The notes beneath the pieces are model-generated. The model was given only the letters and a program-made list of their open reading frames with translations. It was not told the DNA's origin and ran no database searches. Source: Oceanospirillaceae bacterium UBA2001 (GTDB lineage: Bacteria > Pseudomonadota > Gammaproteobacteria > Pseudomonadales > Balneatricaceae). From it: 7,642 nt of DNA. The stretch lies in contig DDCR01000058.1 in the NCBI GenBank assembly GCA_002335115.1, positions 1 through 7,642 on the forward strand, written 5' to 3'. Position numbers and translations under genes: made by a program. Positions 1 through 6,872 of this stretch are shown piece after piece (the first letter of the stretch is position 1; the number at the start of each line of letters is the position of its first letter).

Positions 1-737
1 GTGACACGGTGGATCTAGCCGAACTGATTGCCATGGTAGCCAACATTGATGGCATTGACCGCATTCGCTTTACCACCAGCCACCCGGTTGAATTTTCTGA
101 CAGCTTAATAGACGCTTTTGGTCAAATACCTGAATTGGTAAGCCACTTACACCTGCCTGTGCAATCGGGTTCTGACAAAATATTAATGGCCATGAAACGG
201 GGCCACACGGCCTTAGAATACAAATCTAAGATGCGCCGAATCCGCAAGCAACGGCCAGACATTAGCTTTTCGTCAGACTTCATTATTGGTTTTCCCGGCG
301 AATCTGACGCTGATTTTCAAGCCACCATGGACTTAATTGAAGACATTGGGTTTGATTTGTCCTTTAGCTTTATTTACAGCAAACGTCCGGGCACTCCTGC
401 TACTGACTTACCTGATAACACCGATGATGCCACTAAAAAACAACGTTTAGCGCAGTTACAACGGCGCATTGACAGTCAATCATTCGATATTAGTAAGGCC
501 ATGGTGGGCAGCCTGCAACGGGTGTTGGTGAACGGATACTCTAAAAAAGACCCTGGCAAATTAACTGGGCGTTCAGAAAATAATCGGTCTGTGAACTTTG
601 CAAGTAATAATGCTGACTTAATTGGTAAGTTCGCCCAAATCCTTATTTTGGAGGCGTTTCCCCATTCCTTGCGAGGTGAACTTGTGGCTTCTGAGTTAGA
701 CGGGCTTGCACCTGTTGGCCCAATCGTGCTGCAATAG
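1..737 (+). CDS. miaB: tRNA-2-methylthio-N6-dimethylallyladenosine synthase MiaB (5'-truncated by window edge)
   Basis: C-terminal half of MiaB, the radical-SAM methylthiotransferase that adds a methylthio group to N6-isopentenyl-adenosine at position 37 of tRNAs reading U-starting codons. The reading frame is open from base 3 to the TAG at 735-737, so the gene enters from the left; the GTG at 9 is an internal valine, not the start. About 244 residues are visible against about 474 in E. coli. Seen directly: the SAM-fold segments FTTSHPVEF (residues 23-31 of the visible part), [10 protein letters not shown] (49-58), [11 protein letters not shown] and [13 protein letters not shown], then a C-terminal TRAM-type RNA-binding region with [13 protein letters not shown] and HSLRGELV. 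The N-terminal UPF0004 domain and the cysteines for both Fe-S clusters lie outside the window. The C-terminus is shorter than in E. coli, lacking the tail after the TRAM domain. It leads a housekeeping run, with ybeZ starting 5 bp after its stop. Confidence 0.96.
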   Translation, partial: DTVDLAELIAMVANIDGIDRIRFTTSHPVEFSDSLIDAFGQIPELVSHLHLPVQSGSDKILMAMKRGHTALEYKSKMRRIRKQRPDISFSSDFIIGFPGESDADFQATMDLIEDIGFDLSFSFIYSKRPGTPATDLPDNTDDATKKQRLAQLQRRIDSQSFDISKAMVGSLQRVLVNGYSKKDPGKLTGRSENNRSVNFASNNADLIGKFAQILILEAFPHSLRGELVASELDGLAPVGPIVLQ

Positions 738-742
738 CCGAC

Positions 743-1774
743 ATGAGAAACTCTATCCACAGGTCAACTAACTCCGACGGTAACAAAAACGGGACCACGT
801 TTAGCTTGCTACCCGATAACACTCAACACCTTGCTAGGTTGCAAGGTCAGTTGGATGGTAACCTGCGTATTATTGAACAACGCCTTAAAATTAGCATTAG
901 CAACCGTGGTAATCGTTTTCATTTGGCAGGCTCCAATGCTGCTTGCACTGCTGGTGAAAACGTCTTACAACAACTCTTTCGTGAAGCCCAACAAACCAGC
1001 GAAGTCACTCCAGAAATGGTGCACCTCGCCCTAGTGGAAGCCCAACAAACCATGACCGAAACCAGTGTAAATTTAATGGTCCCCAAGGCCAACCAGCCAC
1101 AAGATACGGGGCTTACTATTCGCACCAAACGCAGCACCATAAAACCTCGGGGCGAAACCCAGCAAAATTACATTCGGTCTATCCACAAATATGACATTAA
1201 CTTTGGTATTGGGCCTGCGGGTACTGGCAAAACTTACCTTGCCGTGGCCTGCGCTGTTGAAGCGCTAGAACGGGAGGAAGTGCGCCGTATACTGTTAGTT
1301 CGCCCCGCCGTAGAAGCGGGAGAAAAACTGGGTTTTTTACCGGGCGATCTGGCGCAGAAAATAGATCCATACCTGCGCCCGCTCTATGATGCGCTGTATG
1401 AGATGGTCGGCTTCGAAACTGTCGCGCGCATGATTGAAAAGAACATTATTGAAATCGCACCGTTAGCTTACATGCGTGGCAGAACCTTAAATGACAGTTT
1501 TGTCATTTTAGACGAGAGCCAAAACACCACTCGCGAACAGATGAAAATGTTCCTCACGCGCATTGGTTTTGGCTCTACGGCGGTGATTACCGGTGATGTC
1601 ACCCAAATAGATTTACCCAAAGGTACTGCGTCTGGCCTAAAGCATGCCATTGAAGTGTTGGATGGTATTAATGGTGTCGGATTCACCCACTTCTTATCTG
1701 GCGACATAGTGCGGCACCAGCTAGTGCAGCGCATTGTAGATGCCTACGACGCATTTGAAAATAAACCCTCATGA
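743..1774 (+). CDS. ybeZ: PhoH-like ATPase YbeZ
   Basis: PhoH-family P-loop NTPase of 343 residues, close to E. coli YbeZ (about 346). Seen directly: an N-terminal region (about 1-125) with the segment [12 protein letters not shown], then the PhoH ATPase domain (about 135-335). Walker A is GPAGTGKT at residues 157-164, with K163 and T164 as expected phosphate and Mg contacts. Walker B is FVILDE at 253-258, followed by [27 protein letters not shown] (284-292) and [15 protein letters not shown] (321-335) are also family hallmarks. In E. coli the protein is reported to work with YbeY in rRNA maturation, with a probable RNA helicase/NTPase activity; here that is inferred from family and neighbours. 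The ATG at 743 is 5 bp after miaB and has no clear Shine-Dalgarno sequence, which suggests coupled translation. The stop overlaps the ybeY start (ATGA, 1771-1774). A 16-bp direct repeat gives the peptide EAQQT twice near residues 81 and 99. Confidence 0.96.
   Translation: MRNSIHRSTNSDGNKNGTTFSLLPDNTQHLARLQGQLDGNLRIIEQRLKISISNRGNRFHLAGSNAACTAGENVLQQLFREAQQTSEVTPEMVHLALVEAQQTMTETSVNLMVPKANQPQDTGLTIRTKRSTIKPRGETQQNYIRSIHKYDINFGIGPAGTGKTYLAVACAVEALEREEVRRILLVRPAVEAGEKLGFLPGDLAQKIDPYLRPLYDALYEMVGFETVARMIEKNIIEIAPLAYMRGRTLNDSFVILDESQNTTREQMKMFLTRIGFGSTAVITGDVTQIDLPKGTASGLKHAIEVLDGINGVGFTHFLSGDIVRHQLVQRIVDAYDAFENKPS
983..1052 (+). repeat. 16-bp direct repeat inside ybeZ
   Basis: The 16 bases gaagcccaacaaacca occur exactly at 983-998 and again at 1037-1052, 54 bp apart and in the same frame. 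Both copies encode EAQQT (residues 81-85 and 99-103), on either side of the conserved TPEMVHLAL segment. It is too short and isolated to be a mobile or regulatory repeat; a small internal duplication or chance convergence in a glutamine-rich helix is likelier. Confidence 0.6.
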
Positions 1775-2268
1775 TGGTGGATCTACAGATTGCCTGTGAT
1801 GACAAAAATTTGCCGAGCTTAGCCCAGTTAGAGCAATGGACAACATTAGCCCTACAAACACCTAATACGGCGGCTGAAATAACCATCCGCATGGTTGATA
1901 ATGAAGAGAGCCATGCATTAAACCTTCAATATCGTGGCCAAGACAAAGCCACCAACGTTTTGTCATTCCCGTTTGAAACACCTGAGTTTGAAGACCCCAC
2001 ATTAGCGGCAGAGATAGCCCATGAGTTAGGCCCTGTGAGCTATTTAGGCGATTTGGTGGTCAATGCCCCATTGTTAGCTCAAGAAGCCGCACAGCAACAT
2101 AAAAACGTGACTGATCATTGGGCCCATCTAATTATTCATGGCACCTTGCATTTACAGGGTTTTGACCATATTGAAGACCAAGAAGCCGAAGAAATGGAAG
2201 CGCTTGAGGGCCAGTTATTGGCCAGCCTCAATATAGCTAACCCTTATGTTGCTAAAAAAAGCCACTAA
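1771..2268 (+). CDS. ybeY: Endoribonuclease YbeY (16S rRNA 3'-end maturation and ribosome quality control)
   Basis: Single-domain zinc-dependent endoribonuclease of the UPF0054/YbeY family; 165 residues compared with about 155 in E. coli. The family matures the 3' end of 16S rRNA and takes part in degrading defective 70S ribosomes in the cytoplasm. Seen directly: the zinc motif H-x3-H-x5-H in [11 protein letters not shown] (H123, H127, H133), followed by the characteristic acidic run [13 protein letters not shown]. The conserved arginine is R55 in [17 protein letters not shown], and LGDLV (92-96) is the usual core strand. The ATG at 1771 overlaps the ybeZ stop by 4 bp, pointing to translational coupling between two partners. 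A second ATG follows immediately (1774), so the first Met may not be the one used. No strong ribosome-binding sequence is visible. The C-terminus is slightly extended beyond the acidic helix. Confidence 0.97.
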   Translation: MMVDLQIACDDKNLPSLAQLEQWTTLALQTPNTAAEITIRMVDNEESHALNLQYRGQDKATNVLSFPFETPEFEDPTLAAEIAHELGPVSYLGDLVVNAPLLAQEAAQQHKNVTDHWAHLIIHGTLHLQGFDHIEDQEAEEMEALEGQLLASLNIANPYVAKKSH

Positions 2269-2277
2269 GCGTATAAA
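2249..2277 (+). promoter_or_regulatory. Candidate sigma70-type promoter for corC-lnt
   Basis: TTGCTA (2249-2254, 4 of 6 matches to the -35 consensus) and TATAAA (2272-2277, 5 of 6 to the -10) are separated by exactly 17 bases. They overlap the last codons of ybeY and the start of the only sizeable gap in this run. Transcription would start near 2284, about 29 bases before the corC ATG. It is a pattern match only; such matches arise by chance in AT-rich DNA. Confidence 0.35.
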
Positions 2278-2312
2278 CTGGTGTAATTAACCCTTAGGAA
2301 TACACAACCCTT

Positions 2313-3188
2313 ATGAACGACGACGCGTCGACCAACAGTCAGGACAAACGCTCCTGGCTGGATAAACTTTCTTTTTTCCTCAGTGACCGGCCTAGCAACA
2401 AAGAAGAGTTGTTAGAACGAATCCGCCAAGCTGAAGAAGACCAAATACTTGATCGTGAAGCCCTCGACACTATTGAAGGTGCGTTACAAATGTCACACAT
2501 GCAAGTGCGTGACATTATGGTTCCAAGGCCCCAAATGGCGGTTGTTAAAGCCGACCAAAGCACCCAAGAGTTCATGCTAACGATCACCGAAACATCACAC
2601 TCACGTTTCCCAGTGATTGGTGAATCACCTGACGAGGTGTTGGGCATTTTACTGGCTAAAGATCTATTACCTCTGGCGTTTGCTAAGCAAATGGATAACT
2701 TTGATCTCAATGCCATGTTGCGCAAACCTATTTTTGTACCCGAGAGTAAACGCTTGTCTATCTTACTCAACGAGTTTCGTACTAACCGTTATCACATGGC
2801 CATCGTTTTAGACGAATACGGTGGTGTTGCAGGTTTGGTGACCATAGAAGACGTGTTAGAGCAAATTGTGGGTGAAATTGAAGACGAGACCGATGCCGAA
2901 GAAGATGATGGCAACATTAGACCTTTTGCAGACCAAGGTTTCTTAGTTAAAGCCCTGACTACTATTGACGATTTTAATGCCCATTTCGGTACTTATTACG
3001 ATGAGAATGAATTTGACACGATTGGTGGCATTATTACTCAACAATTTGGTCATTTACCCGCCAAAGATGAAAGCATTCAGGTGGGTGATTTGAACTTTCA
3101 CATTTTAGCCGCAGACAACCGCCGTATTCTTCTGATGCAAGTCAACCCGATTAGCACCGATGCTGATGAGCCAATCCCTGAGAATTAA
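2313..3188 (+). CDS. corC: CorC/YbeX CBS-domain protein (HlyC/CorC family)
   Basis: Soluble 291-residue protein, nearly the same length as E. coli CorC/YbeX (292). The family was linked genetically to magnesium/cobalt efflux with CorA, and YbeX has more recently been linked to ribosome maturation, which fits these neighbours. Domains seen in order: a charged N-terminal helix region (about 12-60); a first CBS domain from VRDIMVPRPQM (65-75) to GILLAKDLLP (111-120); a second CBS domain about 135-190 ending in the signature DEYGGVAGLVTIEDVLEQIVGEIEDE; an acidic linker (190-199); and the C-terminal CorC_HlyC domain (about 205-280) containing NEFDTIGGII. There is no membrane-spanning DUF21 domain, so this is the short form. 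The ATG at 2313 follows a 44-bp gap holding a weak AGGAA (2296-2300) at 12 bases, longer than ideal, and a candidate promoter. Its 3' end overlaps the start of lnt. Confidence 0.96.
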   Translation: MNDDASTNSQDKRSWLDKLSFFLSDRPSNKEELLERIRQAEEDQILDREALDTIEGALQMSHMQVRDIMVPRPQMAVVKADQSTQEFMLTITETSHSRFPVIGESPDEVLGILLAKDLLPLAFAKQMDNFDLNAMLRKPIFVPESKRLSILLNEFRTNRYHMAIVLDEYGGVAGLVTIEDVLEQIVGEIEDETDAEEDDGNIRPFADQGFLVKALTTIDDFNAHFGTYYDENEFDTIGGIITQQFGHLPAKDESIQVGDLNFHILAADNRRILLMQVNPISTDADEPIPEN

Positions 3189-4665
3189 CTTAGGGGTCAG
3201 TTTAATCGCTGGCGCCTTGGCCCCATTAGCCCTTGCCCCAACTAATTTTTGGCCCCTAGCACTGCTGAGTGTAGCCCTGCTTTGGTACAGCCTTAATCAC
3301 GCTAACACAGCCAAACAAGCCACACTGAGTGGCTTTGTTTATGGCTTAGGATATTTTGGTGCGGGTGTGAGTTGGGTGTTTGTAAGCATGGTTGACCATA
3401 GCGACACTCACTGGTTGTTAGCGACCTTACTCACGGCTTTATTTTGTGGTGGTATGGCGTTGTTTTATGCGTTATTTGGGGGCATATATTATCGCTTTAA
3501 ACCGCATCATCAATACCCTACGCTGTTATTTATAGGCCTATGGATTAGCCTCGATTTACTGCGGGGCTGGTTACTCACGGGTTTTCCATGGTTATACCTA
3601 GGTTATGCAGGGCTGGACACGCCCCTAGTTGGTTACGCCCCCATACTAGGCGTGCATGGGGTTACTTTGATACTCCTAGCCAGCGCTTTGTTCCTTTTTG
3701 GTAGCCCGCTAAAACCGTTTTTACGTCTCATACTCGTGTTGATGATTTGGGCTGGCGGCTATGGCTTAAGCACCCTTGCTTGGACCCAACCCAGTTCAAC
3801 AGATCCCATAAAGGTGTCTTTGCTGCAGGCTAACATTAGTTTAGAAAGCAAATGGCTACCAGAAACATTAGCACCCACATTAAGTTATTACCTGACACAG
3901 TCTTATGTGCATGCAGACAGTGACCTCATTGTTTGGCCAGAAACCGCCATTGCCACATATTGGGATAAAGTTGCGCCCGCATTCAAGCCTCTGAGCGCCC
4001 TTGCTAAAGAGCAAAACACGCAAATTATTAGTGGCACGGTGATGCGCCAGAGCACCAAATCTAGAGCTAACTATTACAATGGGCTCATCGCTTTTGGCGC
4101 TGAAGATGGCCAGTATCATAAACAACGTCTGGTGCCATTTGGTGAGTATATGCCCTTAGAAGATTGGTTAAGGGGCCTTATAGACTTCTTTGATCTGCCA
4201 ATGTCAGCCTTTAAGCTGCCACTCCAACAACAAGGTTTGTTAACCCAAAATCTGGCCATCGCGGGCAATATTTGTTATGAAATTGCTTACCCACAACTGG
4301 TGGCCCAGCAAGCAGCCACAGCCGAAGTGATTCTAACGGTGAGTAATGACACTTGGTTTGAGCGCTCATTAGCACCTTGGCAACATTTACAAATGGCTCA
4401 AATGCGGGCTATAGAGAACGGCAAGCCCGTTGTTAGATCTACCAATAGCGGCGTTTCGGCGTTAATTGATGCGGCGGGCCAGATTACGCATATGGCCCCT
4501 TTGTATGAACGGGCAGAGATCACTGGCGAAGTGACTTTGATGAGTGGCCAAACGCCCTATAATACAGGCCTTAACTGGCCTATATTTTTGCTGAGTTTAG
4601 GCTTATTGGGATGTGGTTTAAGGCGCTACTTTTTGGGCTTTTTCCCAATCAGGATGAAACCCTAA
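3160..4665 (+). CDS. lnt: Apolipoprotein N-acyltransferase Lnt
   Basis: Inner-membrane enzyme that adds the third acyl chain, taken from phospholipid, to the N-terminal cysteine of lipoproteins, the last step before Lol sorting. It has 501 residues; E. coli has 512. Several hydrophobic segments cover about residues 10-210, with the family motifs WVFVSM and LRGWLLTGFPWLYLGYA. A periplasmic nitrilase-fold domain follows (about 216-460), and a last membrane segment lies near 473-488. The catalytic triad can be placed by comparison with E. coli E267-K335-C387: E261 in IVWPETAI, K321 in HKQRLVPFGEY, and C372 in NICYEIAYP. The ATG at 3160 gives 29 bp of overlap with corC; a second in-frame ATG at 3166 gives 23 bp and is an equally plausible start. 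The last 48 bp overlap the end of the convergent gene on the other strand, so the C-terminal tail after the last membrane segment (RRYFLGFFPIRMKP) is probably not family-conserved. Confidence 0.96.
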   Translation: MLMSQSLRINLGVSLIAGALAPLALAPTNFWPLALLSVALLWYSLNHANTAKQATLSGFVYGLGYFGAGVSWVFVSMVDHSDTHWLLATLLTALFCGGMALFYALFGGIYYRFKPHHQYPTLLFIGLWISLDLLRGWLLTGFPWLYLGYAGLDTPLVGYAPILGVHGVTLILLASALFLFGSPLKPFLRLILVLMIWAGGYGLSTLAWTQPSSTDPIKVSLLQANISLESKWLPETLAPTLSYYLTQSYVHADSDLIVWPETAIATYWDKVAPAFKPLSALAKEQNTQIISGTVMRQSTKSRANYYNGLIAFGAEDGQYHKQRLVPFGEYMPLEDWLRGLIDFFDLPMSAFKLPLQQQGLLTQNLAIAGNICYEIAYPQLVAQQAATAEVILTVSNDTWFERSLAPWQHLQMAQMRAIENGKPVVRSTNSGVSALIDAAGQITHMAPLYERAEITGEVTLMSGQTPYNTGLNWPIFLLSLGLLGCGLRRYFLGFFPIRMKP

Positions 4666-5220
4666 AATCACGTGAGGCCGAGGCTGTTTGTGATTAAAGT
4701 GAAAGTTGTGAAGTTGCGTAAATTGGGCCCGAAGGTCATCTGCTGCAAGCTGATCCACTTTAGCAGGCACCAAGTACCCGTCACCCCGAGCCCTAAAGAC
4801 CATTCTGCATTCTCCAGCATCTAACAACTTTTGAGCATGAGGGGCTTCTGCAGGACACAAAGCGGTCATGGTTGACTGAAAGCTATCCGCTTTTTGGAAA
4901 TAGTCAGCTGACAATTGCTTCACTACCCACTCAAAGCGCTCGATAGGGTCAACGGTTTTTTTAGCATTGTGCTTATATTGGGCCACCAAATGGTCCAGTT
5001 CACGCTTTAGAATCAAAATGGTTAGCTCTACACCGACATCTCCATCCGCCCCATAGCACACCAAAGGCTTAGCCTCATCTAGAGGGAATCCAGCCGCCTG
5101 GCGCGCAGCAAATAGGCGGCTTAAACACTGCCAGTGCATGAAATCGTGTTCTAATGTTTGGTCGCTTGCAATCACTTGTTCATCCTCAAAAAGTGCAACA
5201 CTTCTAATCGTTGGACCCAT
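4618..5220 (-). CDS. Unidentified 200-residue soluble protein downstream of the acyl-CoA ligase
   Basis: I do not recognise this protein. It is 200 residues long with no signal peptide or membrane segment. The middle is charged and helix-like (about 65-110, LKRELDHLVAQYKHNAKK, then ERFEWVVKQL). Four cysteines are at 32, 55, 122 and 138, not in a metal-binding pattern. The C-terminal third holds FRARGDGYLVPAKVDQL and a His/Phe-rich HNFHFNHKQ. No P-loop, helix-turn-helix or familiar catalytic motif is visible. The ATG at 5220 is chosen because no ATG, GTG or TTG occurs in frame before the upstream stop (5266-5268); the next Met is residue 28. There is no Shine-Dalgarno sequence, and the start lies in a predicted hairpin. 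It follows the ligase by 92 bp on the same strand, so it may belong to that catabolic operon. It is the longest open frame in this stretch and leaves no other gene there, which supports it being real. Its last 48 bp overlap lnt tail to tail. Confidence 0.72.
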   Translation of the reverse strand: MGPTIRSVALFEDEQVIASDQTLEHDFMHWQCLSRLFAARQAAGFPLDEAKPLVCYGADGDVGVELTILILKRELDHLVAQYKHNAKKTVDPIERFEWVVKQLSADYFQKADSFQSTMTALCPAEAPHAQKLLDAGECRMVFRARGDGYLVPAKVDQLAADDLRAQFTQLHNFHFNHKQPRPHVILGFHPDWEKAQKVAP

Positions 5221-5242
5221 TATGCAATAAGCGTGGGGCCAA
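5211..5242 (-). promoter_or_regulatory. Inverted repeat enclosing the start codon of the unidentified gene
   Basis: On the minus strand TTGGCCCCA (5242-5234) can pair with TGGGTCCAA (5219-5211), 8 of 9 positions with one C/T mismatch. Inside it TTAT (5230-5227) can pair with ATAA (5223-5220) around a TGC loop, leaving a three-base CGC bulge. The ATG (5220-5218) sits within the paired part. In mRNA this could mask the start codon and make translation depend on structure. No T-run follows on either strand, so it does not look like an intrinsic terminator. The function is inferred. Confidence 0.4.
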
Positions 5243-5312
5243 CAAAAGTAAGCAAGCGCCTTAATTTAGAACTTGTGCGACAGCCATGGCAAATAAAACG
5301 TCACTTTGGCTA

Positions 5313-6872
5313 TCAATTTGCGGGGTTTTCCATTCGGTGAGCCAGCTTTAGCCTCTGTACTTTCCCAGAGGGCCCCTTTGGTAAATCGTGCAAAAAATTA
5401 ATCTTTATGGGGGTTTTAACTGGACCCAATTTGATTTTACAAAAGGCAATTAATTCAGCTTCAGTGGTTTCCTTACCTTGCGCGAGCACAACACTAGCTG
5501 CTACGTCTTGTCCATAGTGAAGGTCTTCAATACCAAAGGCTGCCGCTTCCATTATTGCAGGATGAGTATAAAGCACATCATCTATTTCCCTTGGTGCTAT
5601 ATTTTCACCCCCCTTTATAATTAACTCCTTTATGCGTCCCGTAATAAAACAAAAATCATCCTCATCCATAACCGCTAAATCACCTGTGTGAAACCAACCT
5701 TGGTCATCAATGGCTGCTTGGGTCGCCTCAGGGTTTTTGTAATAGCCACGCATGACGCATTTACCTTTTACCAACAACTCGCCTTCAAAACCACGCTCTA
5801 CCTCTTGTCCAGAGGAATCTATAATTTTCACTTGAGTGCCATAGGCAATACCAGGCGAGCCATGTTTAGTGATTTGAGGTGGCAGTGGATTGGAGAGTAT
5901 TTGTGCTGACGTTTCTGTTAGGCCCATAGTCTCCAAAATAGGCACCCCGAAGCGTTCTTCAAAACCCGAGTGCAAGGCAGGGGGCAATGCGGCAGAGGCA
6001 GAACGGCCAAAGCGTATTTTTGTGTGAGCAGAGTCCAGCTTTACAGACAACCCATTAGAGGTTTGGTGCATCAAGTAGGAGATAATAGTAGGCACCACAC
6101 TAAACCAGCTGCATCTAGAATTAATGATCCAATTCCAAAACTTAGAGGCACTAAAACCATGGGGTAGTACTAAACTGCTACCACTAACTAGGGTAGACAT
6201 CACGGACACACATTGGGCATTAATGTGACACAAAGGGAGCACACACAAGCCGCGATCAGTGGTTTGTAATCCATGGGCTACCGCCGTATTCATGCCCCCT
6301 GCTATGAGGTTTTCATGGGTTAATACCACACCTTTTGGACGTCCAGTTGTGCCTGAAGTGTACATTAACAATCCATCACTTTGGGGTGTAATAGACGCTA
6401 ACTTAGTCGCACTAGCAGAGCTTTTATACCAACTCGGTCCAAAATCTTCATGCGCGTCAATGAGCTTAATGTCTGGAGGGAGTTGATCCTCAAGTTGCAT
6501 TAATAACAGTTTAGATGCGGCATTGACAAAGACCAGTCTAGTATCTGAATGCTGCAAGACATACCCAAGCTGATCAGGGCCTGCAGCAGGGTTGAGCGGC
6601 GAAATCATGAGGCCTGTATAGAGCGCACTTAAAAACAACATCAAAGGTGTCTTACCATTGCCCATCATGAAGGAAATGGTGTCCCCTTGGACTAACCCTA
6701 ACGCATTAAACTGGGCTGCATAGGCCTGAACTTCCTGCTCTAACTCTTTAAAGGTCAGGAGTGTGTCAGTCTCTGGAAAGACAGCGTAAACCTGATTTGG
6801 TTGCAACTGCGCATAGTGGGATATTAGCCCCCGGACAGTATCAGCAGCTGGCACATATTGAGGTAAGTTCAT
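5313..6872 (-). CDS. AMP-forming acyl-CoA ligase, SauT-like (possible sulfoacetate-CoA ligase)
   Basis: ANL-superfamily (AMP-binding) ligase of 519 residues, a complete length for the family. It activates a carboxylic acid with ATP to an acyl-adenylate and transfers it to CoA. Motifs seen: the phosphate loop YTSGTTGRPKG (171-181), LPLCHINAQ (212-220), the adenine-side motif ETMGLTET (314-321), FEGELLVKG (362-370), GWFHTGD with the ribose-binding aspartate D398 (392-398), hinge TGRIKELIIKGGENIAPREID (411-431), and the C-terminal PKGPSGKVQR with the expected catalytic lysine K504. The start ATG overlaps the stop of the upstream aldehyde dehydrogenase by 4 bp (ATGA), so the two are very likely co-translated. 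That pairing is the arrangement of sauS-sauT in Cupriavidus necator, where sulfoacetate is made into sulfoacetyl-CoA and then reduced to sulfoacetaldehyde. The GGENIAPREI hinge is also common in oxalate-CoA ligases, so oxalate or another small acid cannot be excluded. Ligase class is certain; substrate is inference. Confidence 0.9.
   Translation of the reverse strand: MNLPQYVPAADTVRGLISHYAQLQPNQVYAVFPETDTLLTFKELEQEVQAYAAQFNALGLVQGDTISFMMGNGKTPLMLFLSALYTGLMISPLNPAAGPDQLGYVLQHSDTRLVFVNAASKLLLMQLEDQLPPDIKLIDAHEDFGPSWYKSSASATKLASITPQSDGLLMYTSGTTGRPKGVVLTHENLIAGGMNTAVAHGLQTTDRGLCVLPLCHINAQCVSVMSTLVSGSSLVLPHGFSASKFWNWIINSRCSWFSVVPTIISYLMHQTSNGLSVKLDSAHTKIRFGRSASAALPPALHSGFEERFGVPILETMGLTETSAQILSNPLPPQITKHGSPGIAYGTQVKIIDSSGQEVERGFEGELLVKGKCVMRGYYKNPEATQAAIDDQGWFHTGDLAVMDEDDFCFITGRIKELIIKGGENIAPREIDDVLYTHPAIMEAAAFGIEDLHYGQDVAASVVLAQGKETTEAELIAFCKIKLGPVKTPIKINFLHDLPKGPSGKVQRLKLAHRMENPAN

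Noticed and set aside
9..11. GTG at 9 as the start of a 242-residue protein.
   Set aside because: The frame is open back to base 3, and the protein aligns inside the MiaB radical-SAM domain, so the gene begins upstream of the window.
642..667. CTTATT-12-CCCCATTC, faintly like a heat-shock sigma32 promoter ahead of ybeZ (the E. coli operon is heat-inducible).
   Set aside because: The -35 part matches poorly, the spacer is short, and the CCCCAT bases encode Pro-His within the MiaB TRAM domain, so protein coding explains them.
4633..4648. TTGGG/CCCAA hairpin near the end of lnt as a bidirectional terminator.
   Set aside because: The stem is only 5 bp, it lies inside both coding frames, and no T-run follows on either strand.
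4668..4675. Perfect 8-bp palindrome TCACGTGA just after the lnt stop.
   Set aside because: It is isolated, lies inside the opposite-strand gene, and such short palindromes are expected by chance.
5220..5287. Two mini-ORFs on the minus strand in the 92-bp gap: an ATG frame of 8 codons (5287-5261) and a TTG frame of 11 codons ending in TAATG overlapping the next start (5255-5220).
   Set aside because: Both are too short for composition to support coding. The TTG frame has only a close AAGG at poor spacing, so a leader peptide cannot be claimed.
5158..5340. 60-codon + strand open frame across the gap between the unidentified gene and the ligase gene.
   Set aside because: It mostly mirrors the two minus-strand genes, shows no domain and no ribosome-binding site, and has an unconvincing composition.
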